From Rhodopirellula baltica (GTDB taxonomy: Bacteria > Planctomycetota > Planctomycetia > Pirellulales > Pirellulaceae), in assembly GCA_002901265.1 (NCBI GenBank), contig PPHI01000057.1:124001-188000 (forward strand): 64,000 nt of DNA. Direction: 5' to 3'. Position 1 is the stretch's first letter; the number at the start of each line of letters is the position of its first letter. Positions 27,389 through 36,567 of the stretch are shown piece after piece. Position numbers and translations under genes: made by a program. Below the pieces are notes generated by a model, which was not told where the DNA came from, ran no database searches, and saw only the letters and a list, made by a program, of their open reading frames with translations.

Positions 27389-29566
27389 GTGGCTTCGGAT
27401 TCATCACCTTCGCCGTCGGTCTCCTCGGCGTCGCATCGATCGCACCTCGGCACCGGTCGTCGTCTCGCACGGCTCTGCCAGAAAGAACTTCGCGAAACCC
27501 TGCGTGACCGCCGCACGATCATCACCCTACTGATGATGCCGTTGCTGGTGTACCCGCTGCTCAGCATGGCGCTCAATCGATTCTTGCTGAATGCGGCGCG
27601 CGATACCGAAGAGATGCCCTACACAATCGGCGTCGGAACAGACGAGGAAGGCAACGCACTCTTGGCTTGGTTGGAGAGCCCCGCAAGCCAACCGCCAGAT
27701 GTGATCGTGAAAGCCAGTCACGGACGCGTCGCGAAGTTCAAAGTTCTCAACACCACGGGTGATTCGCCTCCTGTCGAAGCACTGAAGTCCGGCAAAGTTG
27801 ATATCGCGGTTGAGATCACCAACACGATGCCGCCGACCATTCGAATTAAATCACTCAAAGGCAACTCGATCAGCGAAGCGGCAGCACGGATTGTTACCGA
27901 ACGGGTCCATTGGTTAAGACTTGCCTATGCCGAAAAAAGCGTTCGCCAGCTCGATAATTACATGCCACCACCCGCTGTCGAGATTCTCGATATCGGCACT
28001 GCATCGTCGCCTTCAATGCTGGGCACCATCGTCCCGCTCGTCTTGGTCTTGATGACGATCACCGGCGCTGTCTATCCCGCGATCGACTTGACCGCTGGGG
28101 AGCGAGAACGGGGCACAATGGAATCGTTGATGGCATCGCCAGTACCTCGTACTTACATCTTGTTTTCCAAATATGTCGCCGTGGTGACGGTCGCCTTATT
28201 AACAGCGATCGCGAACTTATTGGCAATGTTCACGACACTTTGGGCTGGACGCCTACTCCCCTTGCTTACCGGAGACGATGCCGGTTTCCCATGGTTTGCC
28301 GTGTTGCAAATCCTGATGCTGTTGGTCCTGTTTAGCGCATTCTTTTCGGCAGTGCTATTGTCCCTGACCAGTTTCGCCAGGTCTTTCAAGGAAGCGCAAG
28401 CGTATTTGATCCCCATCATGCTGCTATCGTTGACGCCGGGGATGCTTTCACTGCTTCCCGGAGTCACACTCTCCGGTCCCCTAGCGATTGCACCGTTGAT
28501 CAACATCGTGCTGCTCGCACGCGAAGTTTTACAAGGCACCGCAGAAGCTGCCCCCGCCGTCGTGACTGTGCTCAGCACGCTTGGCTATGCCGCCGCTGCG
28601 GTTGCCGTCGCATCGATGTGTTTTGGGAAAGACGCCGTCAGTCGAACCAGCGGGCAAACGTTTGCTTCGATGCTCCGTCGCCCGAAAAAGTCATCGCCCA
28701 CCCCCTCGCCACATACCGCAGCGATGACGCTCGCAGCGTTGGTCCCGGCGTACTACGTGGTCAGCAATCTATTGATGGGGATCGTCCCAGGACTAAACAT
28801 CCAAATTGTGCTGCTGCTCAGCGCAGTGACACTCATCCTTGTGTTCGGATTAATCCCCTACGCTGCGGCGCGAATCACACGTTCCGAGACTGGTACGACT
28901 TACCAGTTGTCTCCGCCAAGTTGGACCAGTTTGGTCGGCGCGTTTTTGATGGGGCTTGGAGCGTGGGTCTTTGCACACGAACTGTATGTCCTCGCACAGC
29001 AGGTCGGTATTGGAATTTTGGATGAAAAGCGAATCGCGGAAACTCAAAAGACCGTCGAAAACTTTAAGCTCGCGCCAGCATGGTTGCTGCTCGGTTGCCT
29101 CGCATTGACACCGGCCCTGATCGAAGAGTTTTGCTTTCGTGGATTCCTATTCACGTCACTGCAAAAGCTGTTGTCGCCTTGGAAACTGATTCTCGCTACC
29201 GCGGTACTCTTTGGGCTCTTTCACGTGATCACGGGCAACACGCTGCTGATCGAACGTTTTTTGCCGACCACTTTGCTGGGAATTATCCTGGGCTGGCTGG
29301 CTTATCGAACCGGCAGCATCTGGCCGGGTGTGCTGATGCACTTCACACACAATGCTCTGTTGGAACTGGTCGCCAAATATCAGGACCGCCTTACCTTTCT
29401 CGGTACCGAAGCGACCGACCAGGTTCACCTCCCGCTCCTTTGGCTCGCCGGGCTAACGCTGTTGACAGTGATCGGGGCAGCGGTTGTATTCATCGGGACT
29501 CGTCAATCACGACACATCGAAGGTGTTGCCGATGGCAATGAGCCCACAGGGCAACCGGCGATCTAG
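27389..29566 (+). CDS. ABC-2 permease fused to a CPBP (CAAX-like) intramembrane protease
   Basis: A 725-residue fusion starting at a GTG (27389). Residues about 25-440 form an ABC-2/NatB permease: CQKELRETLRDRRTIITLLMMP at the entry, a large extracytoplasmic loop, then the transmembrane bundle with VYPAIDLTAGERERGTMESL. Residues about 530-710 are a CPBP protease domain with the catalytic signature EEFCFR (EExxxR), FHVITG as second motif and HFTHN as third, so the metalloprotease site looks intact. Fusion of the two is seen in planctomycetes; the protease may process a substrate exported by the permease, which is inference. The ATPase gene just upstream completes the transporter. Confidence 0.9.
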   Translation: MASDSSPSPSVSSASHRSHLGTGRRLARLCQKELRETLRDRRTIITLLMMPLLVYPLLSMALNRFLLNAARDTEEMPYTIGVGTDEEGNALLAWLESPASQPPDVIVKASHGRVAKFKVLNTTGDSPPVEALKSGKVDIAVEITNTMPPTIRIKSLKGNSISEAAARIVTERVHWLRLAYAEKSVRQLDNYMPPPAVEILDIGTASSPSMLGTIVPLVLVLMTITGAVYPAIDLTAGERERGTMESLMASPVPRTYILFSKYVAVVTVALLTAIANLLAMFTTLWAGRLLPLLTGDDAGFPWFAVLQILMLLVLFSAFFSAVLLSLTSFARSFKEAQAYLIPIMLLSLTPGMLSLLPGVTLSGPLAIAPLINIVLLAREVLQGTAEAAPAVVTVLSTLGYAAAAVAVASMCFGKDAVSRTSGQTFASMLRRPKKSSPTPSPHTAAMTLAALVPAYYVVSNLLMGIVPGLNIQIVLLLSAVTLILVFGLIPYAAARITRSETGTTYQLSPPSWTSLVGAFLMGLGAWVFAHELYVLAQQVGIGILDEKRIAETQKTVENFKLAPAWLLLGCLALTPALIEEFCFRGFLFTSLQKLLSPWKLILATAVLFGLFHVITGNTLLIERFLPTTLLGIILGWLAYRTGSIWPGVLMHFTHNALLELVAKYQDRLTFLGTEATDQVHLPLLWLAGLTLLTVIGAAVVFIGTRQSRHIEGVADGNEPTGQPAI

Positions 29567-29662
29567 ATCGAAATCATTCTTGCGAGTGGTTTTGGGTCTT
29601 TCGTGCTATGATGGATGTCACTGCCTTTGTCCCACCACAATCCCCGCACCGCTTTTAGGAGC

Positions 29663-30598
29663 ATGGCGTTGAAACGTTCCATTGCCACGCTGACCTTGAT
29701 CAGCCTCACGTTGTTTTCTGGCCTGTTTGCCTCGGATGATGCATTCGCCGAAACACATAAAATCGTTCTCGTCGCCGGGAAGCCATCTCACCCGGCACGA
29801 ATGCACGAATTCAATGCCGGTGTTCAGCTGATGGCCAAGTGCCTGCAGGATCAACCAGACGTCGACGTCCACTTCGTCCTCAATGGCTGGCCCAAAGACG
29901 AATCCGTCTTTGAGGACACCGACGCAGTCGTCTTTTTTATGGACGGAGGCGGCCGACATGAGATTGTCCAAGAAAACGGAAAACGTTTAAAAACCATCCA
30001 ATCCTGGACCGAAAAAGGCGTCGGATTGGGGTTCATGCATTACGGCGTCGAAGTCGTTGCCGATCAAGCCGGTGAGGAAATGAAACGCTGGGTCGGCGGG
30101 CACTACGACCACATGTTTTCGTGCAATCCGATTTGGGAACCTGTGTTCAACCAGTTCCCCAAACACCCGATTACCCAAGGCGTTGAACCGTTCAAAATCA
30201 AAGACGAATGGTACTTTAACATGCGATTCCTTGCCGGAATCGAAGGTAATCAGCCCGTTGATTTGGATGGCATGAAGTTCGTGCCGATCTTGGTGGCTTC
30301 GCCATCGGACGATGTTCGCGATGGCCCCTACGTTTACCCCCAAGGCCCGTACGAACACATCGAAGCATCGAGTGGTCGCGCCGAAGCTATGATGTGGGCT
30401 GTCGAACGTGCCGATGGTGGCCGAGGATTCGGATTCACCGGTGGCCACTTCCACGACAATTGGGGCAACGAAAACTTTCGAAAGGTCGTCCTGAACGGTG
30501 TCCTTTGGATCGCCAAAGCCGAGATCCCGGCAAACGGCGTCGAACATCCGGTCAGCGAAGACGACTTGAACGCAAACCTGGATCCCAAGGGCCGCTAA
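29663..30598 (+). CDS. ThuA-domain protein (exported)
   Basis: A 311-residue protein from the ATG at 29663, with AGGAG directly upstream (very short spacing). A signal peptide runs to about residue 29 (LTLFSGLFASDDAFA). The rest is a ThuA (trehalose-utilisation, glutamine-amidotransferase-like) domain: HKIVLVAGKPSHPARMHEFNAG, the segment VGLGFMHYGVEV, and RGFGFTGGHFHDNWG near the end. ThuA proteins act in sugar metabolism in planctomycetes and rhizobia, and many are thought to be periplasmic glycoside-related enzymes. It converges on the SASA esterase gene with an 11-base gap. Confidence 0.88.
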   Translation: MALKRSIATLTLISLTLFSGLFASDDAFAETHKIVLVAGKPSHPARMHEFNAGVQLMAKCLQDQPDVDVHFVLNGWPKDESVFEDTDAVVFFMDGGGRHEIVQENGKRLKTIQSWTEKGVGLGFMHYGVEVVADQAGEEMKRWVGGHYDHMFSCNPIWEPVFNQFPKHPITQGVEPFKIKDEWYFNMRFLAGIEGNQPVDLDGMKFVPILVASPSDDVRDGPYVYPQGPYEHIEASSGRAEAMMWAVERADGGRGFGFTGGHFHDNWGNENFRKVVLNGVLWIAKAEIPANGVEHPVSEDDLNANLDPKGR

Positions 30599-30609
30599 GC
30601 CTTCGTCGC

Positions 30610-31875
30610 TTACTCACCGATCATCGCGTACATTGCCTCAGCGAATGCTTTGCCAATCGGCGCGATGATCGCGGCGGAACCCATGTAGTGGTAGTCGCCA
30701 TTGGAAACACTCTCTCTGAGATAAGTCAGCTCGGTTGGATCAAACGACGACTGATAAAGCGATTCGATCTTGTCGCGACTTTCCTGTTCTGTGATTGTCC
30801 CCGCCTTCTTTTGTGCCTCAATCTCTTCCCGGGATGGCCGAATCCTTTCTTCGATTTGCCTCAAGCGGACCATCTCTCGATCCCAGTATTCTTCGGTATA
30901 GACCGGCACCACAGTCCCTGTGAATTCGGCTCGCTTTGCCGGGGAAGCCATCGCTTGCCGAAACGATTCATGCATCACTTTGTACCTTTGCTGGCTTGGC
31001 CCGTACTCCGCAGTCGGACCGCCTACGCCAAGTACCCCAATCACGACGGGTAACTTTGGTGAGTCGAGATCACGTCGAACGTCACTGATAAAGACGCTTA
31101 GCAGCTCACCGTACTGGTCGTATCCGCCCGGCTGGTCTCGATTCGGATAGGTCCCGCGATCAACCATGTCGTTCCAACCCTGGAACCACACCATTCCGGC
31201 CAACTCATACCCCAGTTTAGTTTCGTACAACGGACAATCATTTGGCAGACTGTCCAGTATCGATTTGACATGCTCTATCATCAATCGGTAATTGCGTCCT
31301 GTCGCTGCGTCTTTTTCCGATCGCATTTTGTCGAGATCGCGTTGCTGTTTGCTGAACGCGTCAAGTTGTTCTTGGTTGAATTCGTAGGGCCCCGCACTCG
31401 GTGGACGAAAATCGGTGTGTAGACTCTTTCCGCCCCATGCCGCTTTGATAATCACAAACGGCTCATCAAGCATTTGGTGCATGTAGATACCGAACGAATA
31501 TTCGGGACCGATTTTTGGACGACGATCCGCAGCTCCGAAGCCGGTCGTCAGAGCACCTTGACGAATTTCTTCGGCGGAACCGATCGACGAAATCCAAACC
31601 TGCTGAAGCGTCTTGGGCTTGCCGTCACCGTCGATCAAGTCATCTAGCAAAGGCGCCACGCTGGGATTGAGACGCATCGCATCGAGAGTTTTTACCTGGG
31701 CGTGGCCTTGCATGTTCGATTGGCCAACGAGCACAAACACCTTCAGCGGCCCAGACTCCTTGGCGTCGATCTCACAACTTGCCAGCAGAAACAGCAGACT
31801 ACAAACAGAGCGAACGCTGATCCGAGACAGCGAATGCCAATTGGTTTTGCAAAGCCACAGCATGATTGATCGCAT
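30610..31875 (-). CDS. SASA-type carbohydrate esterase (sialate O-acetylesterase-like)
   Basis: A 421-residue SGNH-fold hydrolase with a hydrophobic export segment (SVCSLLFLLASC). Block I is VFVLVGQSNMQGH, with the nucleophile Ser of GQSN. The next is IGPEYSFG, then WFQGWNDM (the block with the oxyanion residue) and finally NGDYHYMGSA, which brings the catalytic His. The extended insertion rich in Arg and Glu before the last block is typical of planctomycete copies. It should remove acetyl groups from algal or other polysaccharides outside the cytoplasm. The target sugar is unknown. Confidence 0.88.
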   Translation of the reverse strand: MRSIMLWLCKTNWHSLSRISVRSVCSLLFLLASCEIDAKESGPLKVFVLVGQSNMQGHAQVKTLDAMRLNPSVAPLLDDLIDGDGKPKTLQQVWISSIGSAEEIRQGALTTGFGAADRRPKIGPEYSFGIYMHQMLDEPFVIIKAAWGGKSLHTDFRPPSAGPYEFNQEQLDAFSKQQRDLDKMRSEKDAATGRNYRLMIEHVKSILDSLPNDCPLYETKLGYELAGMVWFQGWNDMVDRGTYPNRDQPGGYDQYGELLSVFISDVRRDLDSPKLPVVIGVLGVGGPTAEYGPSQQRYKVMHESFRQAMASPAKRAEFTGTVVPVYTEEYWDREMVRLRQIEERIRPSREEIEAQKKAGTITEQESRDKIESLYQSSFDPTELTYLRESVSNGDYHYMGSAAIIAPIGKAFAEAMYAMIGE

Positions 31876-31996
31876 CCGAGAAATGACGTGGAAGTGGACC
31901 GACCATCACAACGATCGCGTGGTCACCCTAGCCATTCATGATATCGAATTCGGTCGTGTGGGATTTTGCAACCTAGACGACGTTTTTCCCCGTCGA

Positions 31997-32956
31997 TTAG
32001 AAGTTCTGTTCGAAGATCGATTCGAACGAGTCCATTTCAAGCGCGGACTGAAGTGATGCTTCGAGATATCGCTGCCGGGCGAGCTCCAACAAATGACTTG
32101 GATCAGGAGGAGCTTCCGATTGCACGCCATAGAGATCCATTTCCAACACAACTTCGTCACGGCACCTCAAAACCAGCTCCGTAAATTCATCGATGTCGAT
32201 ATCGAAATGCTCCGAAAGCACTTTGCGGCACGCCGCAACGGATGCGCCGTTTGGATCCCAGATCGCGCCCGACACCAGTGACCCTGCACGGATAATCAAT
32301 GCCAACGGTTCGTCCGTTTCCTCGTCCAAATGGATGCGGACGCTGTCCGCTATGGCCGGGGGGAAGTTCCAGTTTCTCAGTAGCAAACCACCGATCTCAG
32401 CGTGGTCGACGCCATAGTAATCGCGTTCGGCAGCTGGCAGCCCCAGTCCAACGTGCTGCTGATAGAACGCAAGGTACCATTCGCCCTCTGCTTGTGCCAG
32501 CAGTAGGGTCCCGACATGGGCAAGGAGTCCCGTCGTATAGGCATCTTGAGCATTGATACTGGGAAATTTCCGGCTGAGCTGAAACGACGCGGCCGCAACC
32601 GTTAACGCTCGGCGCCAAAAGTCGTTGTACAGTTCACGAACCGATCCAGATGAAAACGTATACGTGATACTGAACGTCATCGCGATCAGCCGCATGCTGC
32701 GCTGGCCGAGTAACGCGACCGCCTGATGCAAGTTTGAAACCGGTGTGTTCAGTCCGAATCGCGGCGAGTTTACCAACCGCATCACTCGGCTTGCCATGGC
32801 TGGATCGGACTTGATGCACTCAACGATTTCGTGCGTCGAACAGTCCTCGTTCTCCGTCAGTTGCAACAACGACTGTGCAACCTCCGGCGGAGTGTGAAGC
32901 AAATCCGGGCACTGAATCAATCGCTCGATTCGACGAATCGTCTTTTCGTTTGTCAT
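31997..32956 (-). CDS. HDOD-domain signalling protein
   Basis: A 319-residue single-domain HDOD protein. The domain runs over most of the length: TPPEVAQSLLQLTENEDCSTHEIVECIKSDPAMASRVMRLVNSPRF opens it, then VSNLHQAVALLGQRSMRLIAMTFSI and a later segment HAEIGGLLLRNWNFPPAIADSVRIH. HDOD proteins look like HD hydrolases without the metal site and act in regulation of motility, virulence or c-di-GMP signalling (family knowledge). No second domain is fused, and the nearest signalling genes are the kinase and FHA-EAL genes further on. The C-terminus is acidic. Confidence 0.88.
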   Translation of the reverse strand: MTNEKTIRRIERLIQCPDLLHTPPEVAQSLLQLTENEDCSTHEIVECIKSDPAMASRVMRLVNSPRFGLNTPVSNLHQAVALLGQRSMRLIAMTFSITYTFSSGSVRELYNDFWRRALTVAAASFQLSRKFPSINAQDAYTTGLLAHVGTLLLAQAEGEWYLAFYQQHVGLGLPAAERDYYGVDHAEIGGLLLRNWNFPPAIADSVRIHLDEETDEPLALIIRAGSLVSGAIWDPNGASVAACRKVLSEHFDIDIDEFTELVLRCRDEVVLEMDLYGVQSEAPPDPSHLLELARQRYLEASLQSALEMDSFESIFEQNF

Positions 32957-33135
32957 GTACGTTCCCTACGTCGAATCAATCACCACAGTGAATCGACAGC
33001 GTTACTCGATCGGCCGCATCAATCCGATAACCATGTCGTAAAAACGTACATCTTGTTGCGGCGAGAAACGCCAGAGCGAGGGATTCCCCATTCGGATTCG
33101 ACCGAAAAAACGATAGGGAATTCAGGCACAAATCC

Positions 33136-33324
33136 CTACTGCTCGCTGGATTCGCGGCGGAACGGATCTTGCGGTGGTCGTGCCCACATCCAGTCGGTGA
33201 AGATTGTTCCGCAACGCATGCATCGCCAACGAATGCGCAACAGTGGCAAGTGAATCAGTTGTTTGAACCAACGCGACCGAAAACATTCGGATGGCCGGTT
33301 CCGACATCGCGGGCAATGCACCAT
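33136..33324 (-). CDS. Small zinc-ribbon-like protein
   Basis: A 62-residue protein from an ATG at 33324 with a GTAGG site nine bases upstream. It holds two Cys-x2-Cys pairs, C4PRC7 and C35MRC38, separated by a hydrophobic-basic stretch, the arrangement of a zinc ribbon, plus an isolated C14. The end is proline- and acid-rich. I do not recognise a named family. The close fit of a start codon, ribosome site and paired cysteines argues that it is real despite its size. It precedes the kinase-tubulin gene on the same strand but upstream of nothing obvious. Confidence 0.55.
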   Translation of the reverse strand: MVHCPRCRNRPSECFRSRWFKQLIHLPLLRIRWRCMRCGTIFTDWMWARPPQDPFRRESSEQ

Positions 33325-33425
33325 TGTTTCAACCTACGGGTACCATCTAACAACCCCCAAGAATACGCCGACGACCACCTCGATGTAAGGGTCCACCTTA
33401 TGGCCCGGCGAAAGTTCAACGCCTT

Positions 33426-36400
33426 TCACCAATCAATGTCACAACGTGTCGCTAGCCGCTGGCTGATTTTTCCGTCATCACCCGTTAGCGAATCCAACCA
33501 ACCAAGAACGCATCGGAGATCGATTTGTTGTCCTTCGTGGATCAACACTGGCGCGTCGACCGCGGAAACAATTCCACAGATTGCCGAACGGATTCCATCG
33601 GGTAATTGAGCTCGATAGCGATCGAGTTCTGCTTGGCTACGACAAATCAGATAAAGACGTTGCTTGCCACCGCATTCCAATAGTGCCGGGCGAACCGCTT
33701 CGACCGCTTCTTCGATCGTCAACACCGTAGGCACCTGTCCCGCATTCCACGCCTGCGTGTCCGACAAACCGCTTAGCCGATTAGTCTCACCGACAGAACC
33801 TGAGTCAGCAACCGAATCTTCCACAGCGGACACCATCGACCGAGTCGTCTGATTTTCTCGATTCGGCGTCGCCGACAAGCGATCACCGGAAGTCTCTGCG
33901 ATCGAATCGCCCAAATAAAGTCGACTTACGTCGCCAGACTCTTCTCCGAGTTCAAGCAACCAGGACTCGATCTGAACCGAATGTGGCGCATCGATCAAAC
34001 GGAACAGATGCGAGGTCGCACACCGCTCATGCAATTGACTGAGCAGGCGATCTCGCTTGGCAACAACCGTCGCACTCAAGTCTTGCCAGGGGTTCCTGTC
34101 CGATCCAAGTTCATTGTCAACAAGCTTGATCGCTTGCGCGACTCTTGCCGATGCATCGGAAAACACTTCGATCAGCGTCCTCAACGCTTGCTCGATTCCG
34201 GCCATCGCTTGATCACCGATCTGCGCGACCGATTCACTGATCTCTGCTTTTTCACGATGTCTCAGTTCGTCGCGATGCTCGGATTCGCTATCGTTCCCGG
34301 CAGTTTGTGATGGCCAATCCTGACCCATCGACTCTGACAACTGATGTCGAAGATTTCCGCAATGCTTCAAGAGACCATGGATCGCCAATAATGTTGACGA
34401 CAGATCCAAGCGACGGTCTTGTAGATGATTTCGTATCTCACGATGTAGTTGCTGCAGCGATTGCTCGGCAATCACATTGGAATAGTCTGACTCGGTCGGT
34501 TGCGTTTCGTGATTCGATCCAACCTGTCGAGGACCATCGGCGACCAGCCATTGTTCGGTGATGACTCGCAAGGCATCCACATCGAGATAACATCGGCGGA
34601 TAATACGTTTGCAGAATTCGCTTGCCGAAGGTTGCGAAAACTTGGGGTTCCCCAACCAAGCGAGCAATAGCGACTTTGTATTGTGTCGAATCAGCTGAAC
34701 CGATTGCTGATCGGCCGCCTGTCCGATACGAATCGCTCCGACCGTTCGAACCGACGTCATTTTGTCGCTCGGCGTACGGAGCTGGCGTCCTTTTTCCAAC
34801 GCATCGTTTTCGAGCGTCGCATCCATCCACAAATACTCAGCTGCCATATCAACCGTTCTTGACTCAGTTGCCCGGTCTTTCGGCGCGATCAAATAGGCAT
34901 CGTGAAGTGGGGTCCTGGCGGCCGGAACCATCGGCCAACCGACGCCCGCGTCTCCGGGGTACGAGTTTCCTGGTTGCAGAAAAAATCGGAGTTCGTTGAA
35001 CGCGGATTTGGTCGAATGCAATGCGATCGGCTTTGCTGGGTCACCTTGGAATCGCGTCGTCGTCAGCAATGAAACAATCGCCGTGTCTTCGAGCGCGAAC
35101 TCGTCAAGCGTGTGTCGAAGCAGATAGGCCACATCAAAGTACATGCCGCTCCCAGTGCCTCCCGTCAAGGACGCAGCGATGTAGACCTTGGCGGGCTCAC
35201 CGCCGCCTGTTGAATCTTTCAGCTCTTTCACCGCATCAGACAGAACTCGCACAAGTTCCTGGCTATGATCCAACAACGCGAGTCGCCCCAATGGCCGCAT
35301 ACCGCCGGTCTGTCCATTGCGCGGCACGTTATAGATCCAACGTCGCGATAATGATGCCAGCCTTTCCGTTCCTGTCGTACGGTATTGCTGCGGCGATTTT
35401 AGGCGAGCTGCCAGCACATGTGTTCGGTGCACCTGTTCCGTCGGATCGATCATCATCACAGTTTGCGTTTTCGCGAGCTCGGTATCGATCAACACGCTAT
35501 GCAGTGTGAGCGGGGAACTTGCGCCTTGGGCAAAGATGCGGCCGCGGATTTGATTCAGGACGTCGCCTCCTGTTCCTCCCAAGGCGACGACGAGCGCGTG
35601 CGTCGAGTGAACACTTTCACTTCGCTGGAGCACGTCTTCGACTTGCGGAAGGTCCTCGATTTCTCGCCGTGGTGCGGGTTCGCTTCGATCCTCACTCACA
35701 ACGCCTGTCGCACTGCCGTGCGGATTGGCAAGCTTTTCGACAAACGCGACACAGGAATCGAATCGTCGTTCGGGTGTCTTTTCGAGAGCCCTCGCCACCG
35801 TCGGCCGATCCGATGCTGGAAGGGGCGCCAAATTCGGCGCGCTGTGAACGTGTTGCGTCGCAAGCTGAGCGATCGTTCGCCCGCTAAATGGTCGCGTCCC
35901 CGTCAACAGTTCCTGATACATCACCGCAAGTGAATACTGATCGCTGTGCAGACTGGGGCGTCCATCGAAGACTTCCGGGGGAGCGTAAATCGGAGTCAAA
36001 CCGCCAACGATGCTGCAATCCATCTCCCCCAAGTCTTTCAACAACCCGAAGTCAGCGACCTTGACTCTGCCGCCAACCAACAGCAGGTTGCCCGGTTTGA
36101 TGTCCAAATGCTGAAGCTTGTAGTGTTGATGCAGATAGTCGAGCGCATCCGCCGCGTCATGCAAGTATCCGAGCAATGCGTCGCGTGGGATACCACACGA
36201 GCCTCGCTTGCGATGCTGTAGATACAGTTCTTCCAAGGACCCTTCGGCCAGTTCGGTGACGACAACCAATTGGCCATCGATGAACTCGAATCTTTCCAGC
36301 GTCAAAATGAAAGGATGCTGGATGCCACGAATCCGTTCCAGTGATTTCAGCTCTTGGGCAGCATGCCGTTCACCATGCTTGCCATAGACAAACTTCACAG

Positions 36401-36563
36401 CCTTCTTGAGTCCGCCCGGTGCGATCGCACGCCAGACTTCGCCAAAGCCGCCTTGGCCAAGGCGTTCTTCCAAGACATAACCTTCGATCGGTTCAAATCC
36501 TGGTCCGATCCGCGCCGATTTGCTCGTTGAAGCCGTCTGTTTGGAAGTGATGTTCGTATGCAT
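33426..36563 (-). CDS. Ser/Thr protein kinase fused to a tubulin-like domain
   Basis: A 1045-residue protein. Residues about 27-285 are a eukaryotic-type kinase: glycine loop GQGGFG (36-41), Lys57, catalytic loop HLDIKPGN at 152-159 (Leu in place of Arg of HRD), DFG at 171-173 and PPE at 195-197. From about 320 to beyond 650 lies a tubulin/FtsZ-superfamily-like segment: LVVALGGTGG at 324-333, the nucleotide loop GGTGSG at 468-473 (the T4 signature), and helices after it. The C-terminal 350 residues are long helices with unclear assignment. No membrane segment or signal peptide is visible. It follows the AAA ATPase gene by four bases and is divergent from the FHA-EAL gene. Phosphorylation targets and filament formation are inferred, not shown. 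Confidence 0.88.
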   Translation of the reverse strand: MHTNITSKQTASTSKSARIGPGFEPIEGYVLEERLGQGGFGEVWRAIAPGGLKKAVKFVYGKHGERHAAQELKSLERIRGIQHPFILTLERFEFIDGQLVVVTELAEGSLEELYLQHRKRGSCGIPRDALLGYLHDAADALDYLHQHYKLQHLDIKPGNLLLVGGRVKVADFGLLKDLGEMDCSIVGGLTPIYAPPEVFDGRPSLHSDQYSLAVMYQELLTGTRPFSGRTIAQLATQHVHSAPNLAPLPASDRPTVARALEKTPERRFDSCVAFVEKLANPHGSATGVVSEDRSEPAPRREIEDLPQVEDVLQRSESVHSTHALVVALGGTGGDVLNQIRGRIFAQGASSPLTLHSVLIDTELAKTQTVMMIDPTEQVHRTHVLAARLKSPQQYRTTGTERLASLSRRWIYNVPRNGQTGGMRPLGRLALLDHSQELVRVLSDAVKELKDSTGGGEPAKVYIAASLTGGTGSGMYFDVAYLLRHTLDEFALEDTAIVSLLTTTRFQGDPAKPIALHSTKSAFNELRFFLQPGNSYPGDAGVGWPMVPAARTPLHDAYLIAPKDRATESRTVDMAAEYLWMDATLENDALEKGRQLRTPSDKMTSVRTVGAIRIGQAADQQSVQLIRHNTKSLLLAWLGNPKFSQPSASEFCKRIIRRCYLDVDALRVITEQWLVADGPRQVGSNHETQPTESDYSNVIAEQSLQQLHREIRNHLQDRRLDLSSTLLAIHGLLKHCGNLRHQLSESMGQDWPSQTAGNDSESEHRDELRHREKAEISESVAQIGDQAMAGIEQALRTLIEVFSDASARVAQAIKLVDNELGSDRNPWQDLSATVVAKRDRLLSQLHERCATSHLFRLIDAPHSVQIESWLLELGEESGDVSRLYLGDSIAETSGDRLSATPNRENQTTRSMVSAVEDSVADSGSVGETNRLSGLSDTQAWNAGQVPTVLTIEEAVEAVRPALLECGGKQRLYLICRSQAELDRYRAQLPDGIRSAICGIVSAVDAPVLIHEGQQIDLRCVLGWLDSLTGDDGKISQRLATRCDIDW

Positions 36564-36567
36564 GAAA

